A stretch of 64,000 bases of DNA from Marinomonas piezotolerans (GTDB lineage: Bacteria > Pseudomonadota > Gammaproteobacteria > Pseudomonadales > Marinomonadaceae), in NCBI RefSeq assembly GCF_003362755.1, contig NZ_QKRA01000008.1, forward strand, positions 1 to 64,000, given 5' to 3'. Below the pieces are notes generated by a model that saw only the letters and a list, made by a program, of their open reading frames with translations, was not told the origin of the DNA and did not search any database. The first letter of the stretch is position 1; every line of letters starts with the position of its first letter. The position numbers and the translations under genes are program-made. This document shows positions 55,883 to 64,000 of the stretch, in pieces.

Positions 55883-56422
55883 ATGGGTGATCCACTAATT
55901 CTAGTAGTAAAAACGCTAGGTAATTTGTATCTATTTATTGTGTTGTTGCGGTTAGTCTTACAATTGAGTCGAGCCGATTTTTATAACCCGATTAGTCAAG
56001 CTGTTGTGAAAGCGACGAGTCCGCTAGTGCGACCTATTCGCAAGGTGATTCCTTCTATTGGCCGAGTGGATACCTCGTCCGTTGTGCTGGCATTGTTGGT
56101 GCAATTTGTTACGTTGCTGATAATGATGTCGATAGTTGGCTATCAATTAGCACCTTTGGAATATGGCATTCGCACCGTCGCTGGAGTCGCATACCACCTT
56201 TTGGATCTTTATTTTTGGGCAATGTTGATCTCTGTGATTTTAAGCTGGGTCGCGCCAGGGGCTAGTCACCCAGGAGCGATGTTGGTTGCGCAAATATGTG
56301 AGCCTTTGTATCGTACCTGTCATAGAGTCATCCCTTCGCTGGGTGGTCTAGATTTGTCACCGATTTTTATCTTTTTAGGCATTACGGTGTTAAAGCAATT
56401 CTTGTCACCTTTTGTAATTTAA
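55883..56422 (+). CDS. yggT: YggT family membrane protein
   Basis: The 179-residue protein has two YggT repeats (each two TM helices, with NPISQAVVKATSPLVRPIRK in the first and VAQICEPLYRTCHRVIPSLG in the second). Family members are linked to osmotic tolerance or to envelope integrity, with unproven mechanism. Gene order yggS-proC-yggT is conserved. Confidence 0.93.
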   Translation: MGDPLILVVKTLGNLYLFIVLLRLVLQLSRADFYNPISQAVVKATSPLVRPIRKVIPSIGRVDTSSVVLALLVQFVTLLIMMSIVGYQLAPLEYGIRTVAGVAYHLLDLYFWAMLISVILSWVAPGASHPGAMLVAQICEPLYRTCHRVIPSLGGLDLSPIFIFLGITVLKQFLSPFVI

Positions 56423-56483
56423 AGAAAGGAATGTATTCGGTGTGCATGTGCCTATTTGAGAACATTTGATTATTCTTATATGA

Positions 56484-57056
<573 letters not shown>

Positions 57057-57081
57057 TCTTATCTGCCTAGTTGGCATTTGA

Positions 57082-57349
<268 letters not shown>

Positions 57350-57351
<2 letters not shown>

Positions 57352-57384
57352 AAAAAAGCCAGAGTCTAAGATTCTGGCTTTTTT
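57350..57384. terminator. Intrinsic terminator of the ferredoxin gene
   Basis: AAAAAAAGCCAGA, a loop, then TCTGGCTTTTTT. The A-tract begins within the ferredoxin stop codon, so it can also end the opposing potassium-channel transcript. Confidence 0.92.
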
Positions 57385-57412
57385 GTTTATGTCGCTCCTT
57401 CCTCGATAGCCA

Positions 57413-58519
57413 TTAATGCTCAGCAAATAATTTTTGAATCTCCAATGGCGCGGGCGTTTTTTGTTCTTCCCCAACGAGTACAATTAGAGCATTGATATCG
57501 ACTCGATTTTGCGACGCTGGATGCGTGACAATTTTGCCAGTTGGATCCTCATAGCCGATGGCTGTCCCAATTCCTTTTTGAATCAATGTTGTGACAATGT
57601 CTGACCAGCGGACATGCTTCAGAATCACATTTATACGTACCGTGTGGTCGCCTTGATAACGAAATAGATCCTCTAAAACCTGCTCAGTGCCGGGAGCGAT
57701 TAATGACCGAACCAGCATTTCTGGGTAGGCTCGAATCGGCCGTATCACAGCCTTCGCTCCTGCAGCACGAAAGCGCTCTCGATTATTGTCGTCTATGGCT
57801 TCTGCTAGTATAAACGCATCGGACCCCGTTTCTTTAATACGATGGAGGATATCAAACACCAAGCTGTCACTGTGCGGGTCTAGGCTATCTGGGGATAGTA
57901 CGACGATATACTTAGCGCTTCCTATACTCGCAGTGCTCAGCATGCCTGAGGTTGTAGCGTCTCCTGTATGATGTACAACACCTTTTGAGCGCAGGCTCTC
58001 AGGTAATCCTTCTGGGAATTTAGGTGTTAATAATTGAATCGGTACATCACTTAACTCTGGAGTATTGCAGACTTGTTGTACAAGCAAATCTAAGTAACGT
58101 TCGGTGTTGGTGGTTGGGGTATTAATGATTAATAAATGATCTTGCATATCACTCCACTCCATGCGCCCTTTCAGTTTCATTTCTTTGCGCATTAATCTTA
58201 GTTCCACATAGTCACTCGCGATTTGCGCCAGTAGCGTAATGCCCATGCCGTAGATAAGGACTATGGTTGTAAACTGTCCCCAAAATGTGGCTGCAGAAAT
58301 ATCGCCATAACCGGTCGTACTGGCTGAGGTCATAGTCAGCCAAAATGCTTGCCACCAGTCTAAATCTTCGAAATACACCATTGCGATGCTATGTAGGGCG
58401 ACCACGACCGCAAGCAACGTAAAACGACGGCGTAAATCTTTCATTGCGTGTAAATGCACTTGCTTTCGAAAGCGCTGGCGCGAGCGAACACGCCGAGTCA
58501 TGAATTTTGCTAGTACCAT
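57413..58519 (-). CDS. Two-TM potassium channel with RCK/TrkA-N domains
   Basis: The 368-residue protein has a basic cytoplasmic start, TM1 (about 33-50), a pore loop with selectivity filter TTGYGD (about 68-73), TM2 (about 80-105), and soluble RCK-type domains (about 125-360). It resembles MthK/GsuK-type ligand-gated potassium channels. It follows trmL by 15 nt and has an AGGA site, so the two are co-transcribed. Confidence 0.9.
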   Translation of the reverse strand: MVLAKFMTRRVRSRQRFRKQVHLHAMKDLRRRFTLLAVVVALHSIAMVYFEDLDWWQAFWLTMTSASTTGYGDISAATFWGQFTTIVLIYGMGITLLAQIASDYVELRLMRKEMKLKGRMEWSDMQDHLLIINTPTTNTERYLDLLVQQVCNTPELSDVPIQLLTPKFPEGLPESLRSKGVVHHTGDATTSGMLSTASIGSAKYIVVLSPDSLDPHSDSLVFDILHRIKETGSDAFILAEAIDDNNRERFRAAGAKAVIRPIRAYPEMLVRSLIAPGTEQVLEDLFRYQGDHTVRINVILKHVRWSDIVTTLIQKGIGTAIGYEDPTGKIVTHPASQNRVDINALIVLVGEEQKTPAPLEIQKLFAEH

Positions 58520-58534
58520 GATATTGTCCTGCGA

Positions 58535-59008
58535 TTACGCTTTTGGCATGGCGTAGCCAAGTTGCCGCCAAGATTCATAAACCATCACAGCAACAGTATT
58601 AGATAAATTCAAACTACGAGAGCCTGGCTGCATTGGCAGGCGCAAGCGTTGCTGCATAGGCAAAGATGTAATGAAATCATCAGGTAAACCGCGGGTTTCT
58701 GGTCCAAATACCAATACGTCATTGGGTTTAAAGTTGGCTTCGCTGTGAGGGTGACTGCCTTTTGTGGTTAAAGCGTAGATGGTGCCTAGTTGGCCTTTGT
58801 TTTTGGCTAAGAAGTCTTCCCAGTCTACATAGCGATTGATATGAGCGAACTCATGATAATCCAGCCCTGCACGACGGAGCTTTTTATCGTCTAAATCGAA
58901 GCCCAATGGCTCAATGAGGTGAAGAGTGTAACCAGTGTTGGCGCAAAGGCGAATAACATTCCCCGTATTTGGCGGGATCTCTGGTTGATATAAAACGATA
59001 TGTAGCAT
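58535..59008 (-). CDS. trmL: tRNA (cytidine/uridine-34-2'-O)-methyltransferase
   Basis: The 157-residue SPOUT methyltransferase modifies the wobble base of tRNA-Leu isoacceptors. It has [20 protein letters not shown], the [20 protein letters not shown] segment and the knot region [13 protein letters not shown] with [21 protein letters not shown] precedes the ATG. Confidence 0.95.
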   Translation of the reverse strand: MLHIVLYQPEIPPNTGNVIRLCANTGYTLHLIEPLGFDLDDKKLRRAGLDYHEFAHINRYVDWEDFLAKNKGQLGTIYALTTKGSHPHSEANFKPNDVLVFGPETRGLPDDFITSLPMQQRLRLPMQPGSRSLNLSNTVAVMVYESWRQLGYAMPKA

Positions 59009-59088
59009 GTTGTGGACTCCTTATAGTTGTTCAATCATACCAGAGCTACTTTATTAACTAACTTATTGTTAAAAAAATTAAAAAACTA

Positions 59089-59116
59089 TTGACGGTAATG
59101 GTCGGTTGTTTATAAT
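59089..59116 (+). promoter_or_regulatory. Sigma-70 promoter of the tRNA-Phe genes
   Basis: TTGACG and TATAAT separated by 16 nt, followed by a GC-rich discriminator (ACGCCGC) typical of stable-RNA promoters, 12 nt before the first tRNA. Confidence 0.85.
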
Positions 59117-59127
59117 ACGCCGCACTT

Positions 59128-59203
59128 GCCCAGATAGCTCAGTCGGTAGAGCAGAGGATTGAAAATCCTCGTGTCGGTGGTTCGATTCCGCCTCTGGGCA
59201 CCA
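59128..59203 (+). tRNA. tRNA-Phe (GAA), copy 1
   Basis: A 76-nt cloverleaf with encoded CCA. The acceptor stem GCCCAGA pairs with TCTGGGC, the anticodon loop TTGAAAA gives GAA (59161-59163) and the T-arm has GGTTCGATTCC. Confidence 0.97.
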
Positions 59204-59207
59204 TTTT

Positions 59208-59235
59208 AAAAAGCCAGCCAAACCGCTGGCTTTTT
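59208..59235 (+). terminator. Terminator between the two tRNA-Phe copies
   Basis: AAAAGCCAGC-CAAACC-GCTGGCTTTTT, 5 nt after the first CCA. Confidence 0.85.
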
Positions 59236-59272
59236 AGTGTCTTGCAGTGATCTATAATCTGTATCTTTGTTT

Positions 59273-59348
59273 GCCCAGATAGCTCAGTCGGTAGAGCAGA
59301 GGATTGAAAATCCTCGTGTCGGTGGTTCGATTCCGCCTCTGGGCACCA
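59273..59348 (+). tRNA. tRNA-Phe (GAA), copy 2
   Basis: Identical to copy 1 over all 76 nt, including CCA. The 69-nt spacer carries a terminator and a TATAAT (59253-59258), so it may have its own promoter. Confidence 0.97.
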
Positions 59349-59582
59349 TCTTATACTTCTGAATTCTCAAACGAATGTTTACGGAAGTAATCGCATTTCC
59401 CCCTTGTTTAATTCTATTGACCTTCCTCGACATTAAGTTACAGTTTAGTTGGAATTAGCCGCGTCCTTTTTGCTATATTCGACGATGCTCTAACGCCCTT
59501 ATTTACTGATTTGACTCGCGATTTTGCATTAGTGTCATACACTGTAGATTATCTTCAAGAACAAAAGGTTGCGCTTACTCCG

Positions 59583-62500
59583 ATGACCCACTTCGTTAAA
59601 GTGACAGCGATTACCGCTATAAGCTATTTTTTGGCAGGTTGGTTAGGTCAGATGTTTGCCGTCCCGCCAGGATACGCAACGATCATTTGGCCTGCATCCG
59701 GTATTGCGCTTGCTTTGTGTCTGCTGTTTGGCTATCACCCTCTCTTGGGCGTGTTCTTAGGCTCGATGGCGGTGAATATTTCAATTAGTTTCAATAATAC
59801 TGGGCAGATTTTCCTAATCGTTCCTAGTTTGATTGCAGTGGGTTCCACGCTGCAGACATTTGTTGGTTACTGGTTGGTTCACCGTTTTATAGGGTCGCGT
59901 CTAGAGTTCTACAATGTCCGCCATGTGTTGCTATTTATTTTGTTAGGTGGACCAGTTGGGTGCTTAGTGAGCGCGAGCGTTGGCACTTCAGTGCTGTATA
60001 GTTTTGGCCTGTTGTCCAGCGCACAAGCACCGTTAAACTGGCTAAGTTGGTGGCTAGGTGATTCGGTTGGTGTGATAGTGGTGGTGCCGTGGCTTGCGGC
60101 GCTACTTTATAAGCGTTTTAGGATCCATTTTGATCATCCAGGTCGAGTGTTGGCTTCTCTGCTTGTAGTCGCTATCGGAACGGTGATGTTATCCGTGACT
60201 ACGGCTTACTTTGAATTGAATAAGCAGCGTCTTACGTTTCAAAGTAACGCAGAGTTAAATGCGACTTCCCTGAGTGAGCGCATTAAAAACTCGGTGGATA
60301 TCTTGTACGGTATGGCAGGACTAGTGCGTGCTAGTGAACTACTCGAGCCTTCTGAGTTTGCTGATTACGCCAGTAATATTATGAGTCGAGATCGCGCAAT
60401 CAAGGCGCTGTCGATTAATTATGTGATCTCGGACGCTGAGTTAGCTGCGTTTGAAGAGCTGATGAGCGTTCGGCGTAATGCGCCATTCAAAGTCGTGCAA
60501 AAAGACAGTGACGGGAAATTAGTTCCTGTTGCGCCAAATGATCGCCATGTTGTAGTGGGGATGATTTTTCCCGAAGAGCCGAATCGACAAGCTCTAGGTT
60601 ATGATGTGTATTCTGAGCCGTCTCGTCGCCAATCTATAGATCGAGCCATTCGATTAAATGCGGCGTACCCGACGCCAGCGATTCAGTTAGTACAAAATTC
60701 TACTGCTGTTTTGATGTTTCTACCTGTTTACCGCGCCGACAAGCTTATTGCTATGGCGACGGGGATGATTGAGATCAGTGATTTATCAAATCGAATACTT
60801 AGCCGTCATCGATCGAAGGCGACGCAAACGTATTTGTTGGATCAGAATAAGAATGGAGAGCCCTACATCTTAGCGGCGAGTGGTAACGACGCCGGTATTT
60901 CTAGCAGCGAGTTATTACAGCAACTTGAAGATGGGAGGTATCGCTCCATTTATCGGACGGTTATTCCAGTCGGCGCGCATCGCTGGGAGCTTCTACACGT
61001 CAGTGCTTATCGTTTTATTGCACAACCTTGGGGAACCCATTTTGCGCTAGTAGGTGGGCTGTTTGTTGCTGGGCTTTTAGGGTGGATGCTGTGCCTTGTG
61101 TTTAGTCATGCAGGGCAGATTGAACGTCAGGTGAAAGCGCGTACTAAAGAGCTATCTTTGGTAAACGAAGCGTTGCGCGAATCGGGTAAGAAACTTACCC
61201 AGGCGATCGCGGATGCACAGGAAGCTAATTTAGCTAAGAGTCGCTTCCTTGCTAATATGAGCCATGAGATACGAACACCTCTAAATGGGATGTTGGGCAG
61301 TTTGTCTCTGCTGCAGAGTAAAATGTTAAGTTCTGATCAGCAAAAGCTTGTCGAATTAGCGAGTCAAAGTGGCGATGCGTTACTAGATCTAATTAATGAC
61401 ATTCTAGATCTATCGAAGATTGAAGCAGGCGAATTAGACCTCGAAATGGCTGAACTGGACTTGCAAACGCTGCTAGAAGATGTGGCCAGCCTAATGCGCA
61501 TTAAAGCGCAGGAAAAAGGTGTGGAGTTAATTGCACCGGAGACGTTGTTGCCAGCAATGAAGGTCACTGGTGATCGAGCGCGAATTCGTCAAGTGATGGT
61601 GAACCTCATTGGTAATGCAATTAAATTCACTCCCGAGGGTGGAAAAGTGCGCTTAATTGCGGAGATAGTAAATAAAGGCTCCGACGTAGCGACAATTCGA
61701 ATATCTGTGGTCGACAATGGTATAGGTATATCCGGTGACTTACAGTCTCGGTTGTTTCAGCGCTTCAAACAAATAGATAGTTCGACAACCCGTCGCTATG
61801 GCGGTACTGGGTTAGGGCTTGCGATTTCACGTGAATTAGTAGAAGCAATGCAAGGGGAAATAGGGGTTACGAGTACCCTTGGTGAAGGTGCAACCTTCTG
61901 GTTTAGCGTGCCTTTCGCATACCAAGATGACGAGGCTATGGTGCCATCTAAAACAGTATTGGAACAGTTGAGGGTCTGCTACTATCTGACAAACACAAAT
62001 ACTGAAGTGCGTTACCTAGAGGCTATTTTCTTACGATTCCAGAAAGAATTGCGAGTGATCCATAGTGAAGATGAGCTACCCAATACGCTGACGCAGGGTG
62101 ACATCTTGATTGTCGATGATAGCGTTATTACAGATCACTCAAATACGTCTTTGAAACAATTTAGCGAGCGTATTATTCTACTTTGCGAACAGCAAACTAA
62201 CTTACAGCAACTAGAATCATTCTGTTTGGCATCGCTATACAAACCCGTGCATTTAAAAGCACTCTGCAATGCACTCGAAAAAATGTTTGCTACCGAGCCA
62301 CGGTTATCGTCTGGGCCTGCAGCGAGACCGTTAGAGTTTCGTGTTGAAGCTAGACTATTGTTAGTCGAAGACAACCTGACGAACCAAATTGTGGCGAAGG
62401 GGATGTTGGCTCTTTTTGGGGCGCAAGTCGATGTTGCCAGCGATGGTGAAAGTGCACTCGAACAAGTACAGCGTCAGAATTATGATCTTATATTCATGGA

Positions 62501-62747
62501 TTGTCAGATGCCGATAATGGATGGGTATGAGGCCACGCGTAGAATTAGGCTGTTGGATCAAAACAGTGCTACATCTAGTGATGTTCCGATCGTTGCGCTG
62601 AGTGCCAATGCAATGAAGGGTGATGATCTAGTGTGTATCGAAGCTGGCATGAATGATCATGTGGCTAAACCCGTGAGCAAGCAAACTTTGGAAAAGGCTT
62701 TAAAGAATTGGATTCCACAACATATTCAAGGATCGATTGATGAGTAG
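59583..62747 (+). CDS. MASE1-CHASE hybrid sensor histidine kinase
   Basis: The membrane protein has a MASE1-like N-terminal region (about 8 TM helices, residues 1-205; PGYATIIWPASGIALALCLL), a periplasmic CHASE-like sensor (about 215-480), a TM helix, HisKA (H561 in FLANMSHEIRTPLNG), HATPase (NLIGNAIKFTPEGG, DNGIGISG, GGTGLGLAIS), a degenerate receiver-like stretch (about 800-900) and a true receiver with D973 (FMDCQMPIMDGYEA). An HPt gene overlaps its end by 8 nt, completing a phosphorelay. The ATG at 59583 is preferred to a TTG at 59511. No output regulator is nearby. Confidence 0.9.
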   Translation: MTHFVKVTAITAISYFLAGWLGQMFAVPPGYATIIWPASGIALALCLLFGYHPLLGVFLGSMAVNISISFNNTGQIFLIVPSLIAVGSTLQTFVGYWLVHRFIGSRLEFYNVRHVLLFILLGGPVGCLVSASVGTSVLYSFGLLSSAQAPLNWLSWWLGDSVGVIVVVPWLAALLYKRFRIHFDHPGRVLASLLVVAIGTVMLSVTTAYFELNKQRLTFQSNAELNATSLSERIKNSVDILYGMAGLVRASELLEPSEFADYASNIMSRDRAIKALSINYVISDAELAAFEELMSVRRNAPFKVVQKDSDGKLVPVAPNDRHVVVGMIFPEEPNRQALGYDVYSEPSRRQSIDRAIRLNAAYPTPAIQLVQNSTAVLMFLPVYRADKLIAMATGMIEISDLSNRILSRHRSKATQTYLLDQNKNGEPYILAASGNDAGISSSELLQQLEDGRYRSIYRTVIPVGAHRWELLHVSAYRFIAQPWGTHFALVGGLFVAGLLGWMLCLVFSHAGQIERQVKARTKELSLVNEALRESGKKLTQAIADAQEANLAKSRFLANMSHEIRTPLNGMLGSLSLLQSKMLSSDQQKLVELASQSGDALLDLINDILDLSKIEAGELDLEMAELDLQTLLEDVASLMRIKAQEKGVELIAPETLLPAMKVTGDRARIRQVMVNLIGNAIKFTPEGGKVRLIAEIVNKGSDVATIRISVVDNGIGISGDLQSRLFQRFKQIDSSTTRRYGGTGLGLAISRELVEAMQGEIGVTSTLGEGATFWFSVPFAYQDDEAMVPSKTVLEQLRVCYYLTNTNTEVRYLEAIFLRFQKELRVIHSEDELPNTLTQGDILIVDDSVITDHSNTSLKQFSERIILLCEQQTNLQQLESFCLASLYKPVHLKALCNALEKMFATEPRLSSGPAARPLEFRVEARLLLVEDNLTNQIVAKGMLALFGAQVDVASDGESALEQVQRQNYDLIFMDCQMPIMDGYEATRRIRLLDQNSATSSDVPIVALSANAMKGDDLVCIEAGMNDHVAKPVSKQTLEKALKNWIPQHIQGSIDE

Positions 62748-63087
62748 CACACCGCAATTTGATTACGATGACTTTTGTTCGCGCATGGGCGGGAATCAGG
62801 CCTTGATGGGGGTTGTCGCTAAAGAGTTTATTCGAGAAAGTGCTGAAATCATTGCACTGCTCGATATAGCAGTTGAGCAATTGGATTACGCTGAAATTAA
62901 GCGTTTGGCGCATCGCCTGAAAGGAGCATCTGCAGAGGTTTCTGCGACGACATTACATCAAGCTTCTCAGATGCTTGGTAGCGCAGCTGAAGCGAAGGAT
63001 AATCAAGAAATAAAGGCCCGATTAGGTGTAATACTTGCCTCACATAATGTTGTCGGTAAAGATATTAAACAAGTATTAGCGCTATAA
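62740..63087 (+). CDS. HPt histidine phosphotransfer protein
   Basis: The 115-residue four-helix protein has the HPt motif AHRLKGASAEVSA with phospho-acceptor H58. It starts inside the last codons of the hybrid kinase (8-nt overlap), so translation is coupled. It should shuttle phosphate from the kinase receiver to an unknown response regulator. Confidence 0.92.
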   Translation: MSSTPQFDYDDFCSRMGGNQALMGVVAKEFIRESAEIIALLDIAVEQLDYAEIKRLAHRLKGASAEVSATTLHQASQMLGSAAEAKDNQEIKARLGVILASHNVVGKDIKQVLAL

Positions 63088-63124
63088 AGGCGTTACATTC
63101 GACACAGAAAGTATAAGCCAGACT

Positions 63125-64000
63125 ATGCCAAAAGTTTATCGACAACTTACCGTCCCTGATATGGTGCGTGTTCATCGCTACCAAAGCCTACCGGAGCTTG
63201 GTCCTACGTTGCTGTTTTTTAGTGGTGGATCCGCACTCAATAAAATCTCTAGATGTCTTAAGCGTTACACTCATCATTCAGTGCACATGGTGACACCGTT
63301 TGACTCAGGAGGAAGCTCCGCCAAGTTACGTGATGCGTTTGACATGCCTGCTGTCGGAGACTTGCGTAGCCGTATTATGGCTTTGGCCGATGAAACCGTG
63401 CTTGGGCAACCTGATGTTTATGAATTGTTTAGCTATAGGATGGGGACACGAGCCAATTCTAAACAGTTATTTTTAGAGTTGGCAGCGTTGGTTGATGGTT
63501 CGCATCCTTTGATGATTCCGATCGTTGCGCCGATGAAAGCGCTCATACAAACCCAATTAAAGCGTTTGCAAGAAAGGCTGCCAGAGGACTTTGACCTACG
63601 CGGTGCCAGCGTGGGCAATTTAATCATTGCCGGCGGGTATTTAAGCTACCAAGAGCTGCTTGATCCGATAGTCTTTTTGTTTTCTAGACTGGTTAAAACA
63701 CTGGGGCAAGTAACGACTATTATTGATGACGTGTACCACCTAGGCGTGACCTTAAGTGATGGTAGGCGGATAATTGGCCAACATCTAATGACAGGAAAAG
63801 AGGCGGCTAAGCTGGATTCGCCTATCACCAAAATTTGGTTAAATAATGGTTTAACGGAATGCGTCCCAGTGCAGCCTTTATTGCCAGATGACCGTAGACA
63901 GCAGATCACCAGTTCTGACTTGATTTGCTATCCACCAGGTAGTTTCTTTACGAGTATTGTCGCTAATTTGTTGGTAACTGGGGTCGCCGATGCCATTGCC
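63125..64000 (+). CDS. CofD-like protein (GAK-system type), 3' end outside the window
   Basis: The 292 visible residues begin MPKVYRQLTVPDMVRVHRYQ and contain LLFFSGGSALNKISRCLKRY, VTPFDSGGSSAKLRDAFDMP and GNLIIAGGYLSYQELLDPIV. These match the CofD/YvcK superfamily and, by memory, the CofD-related member of the three-gene GAK system. CofD transfers a lactyl-type group to a flavin precursor; the GAK reaction is unknown. The gene runs off the right edge, so its GAK partners (ATP-grasp and a small XXXCH-domain protein) cannot be checked. Confidence 0.72.
   Translation, partial: MPKVYRQLTVPDMVRVHRYQSLPELGPTLLFFSGGSALNKISRCLKRYTHHSVHMVTPFDSGGSSAKLRDAFDMPAVGDLRSRIMALADETVLGQPDVYELFSYRMGTRANSKQLFLELAALVDGSHPLMIPIVAPMKALIQTQLKRLQERLPEDFDLRGASVGNLIIAGGYLSYQELLDPIVFLFSRLVKTLGQVTTIIDDVYHLGVTLSDGRRIIGQHLMTGKEAAKLDSPITKIWLNNGLTECVPVQPLLPDDRRQQITSSDLICYPPGSFFTSIVANLLVTGVADAIA

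Overview
The window looks like chromosomal DNA of a marine gammaproteobacterium of the Oceanospirillales/Pseudomonadales type, and Marinomonas or a close relative is my best guess. This rests on protein sequences and on gene neighbourhoods remembered from pseudomonads: rpiA facing ilvA, rpmE-priA-SPOR-hslVU-DUF971, yqgE-ruvX-pyrR-pyrB-pyrC', yggS-proC-yggT, and coaD next to a ferredoxin. The genus is an inference; no search was run. I found no insertion sequence, prophage, CRISPR array or origin.

Layout. 0-8.5 kb: the 3' end of an rRNA operon (5S rRNA and terminator), a YqaE/Pmp3 peptide, and a two-component system divergent from a TAXI-type TRAP transporter. The kinase has a periplasmic amino-acid-binding-like sensor and the regulator is NtrC-type. 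Between them lie a consensus sigma-54 promoter and two palindromes about 100 and 200 bp upstream of it. 8.5-15 kb: fbp, a ZntB/CorA transporter, rpiA, ilvA and argS. 15-19 kb: a periplasmic binding protein divergent from a PAS-GGDEF-EAL protein. 18.5-27 kb: priA, a SPOR protein, hslV, hslU (behind a near-perfect sigma-32 promoter), DUF971 and ubiJ on the minus strand; rpmE, a secreted nuclease and malic enzyme on the plus strand. 27-33 kb: a small lipoprotein, an OmpA-family porin, a metallopeptidase, and a Fur-box-preceded pair (DUF4856 protein plus fatty-acid-hydroxylase-fold membrane protein). 33-38 kb: ethanolamine use (eutB, eutC, permease and a divergent AraC regulator). 38-49 kb: an alanine:sodium symporter, a DODA-type dioxygenase, a GNAT enzyme, glycogen phosphorylase, a second binding protein/GGDEF-EAL pair, a TauE-like exporter and a 2OG-Fe(II) oxygenase. 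49-57.4 kb: the pyrimidine cluster with a probable pyrL-type attenuator, a degenerate GGDEF protein, then yggS, proC, yggT, coaD and a ferredoxin. 57.4-64 kb: a potassium channel and trmL, two identical tRNA-Phe genes, a MASE1 hybrid kinase with a separate HPt protein, and the start of a CofD-like (GAK-system-type) gene cut by the window end.

Themes. Periplasmic binding-protein folds recur as likely signal inputs: one is fused to a kinase and two sit beside GGDEF-EAL proteins. Together with the degenerate GGDEF protein, which keeps its RxxD c-di-GMP site, the window holds three c-di-GMP-related genes. Several regulatory elements share DNA with coding sequence: the rpmE terminator lies inside the signal-peptide codons of the nuclease, and the minus-strand eut-operon terminator lies inside the 3' end of the hydroxylase gene. 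The best candidates for new biology are the Fur-box DUF4856/hydroxylase operon, the leader-peptide attenuator before pyrB, and the DEREF-type GGDEF protein.
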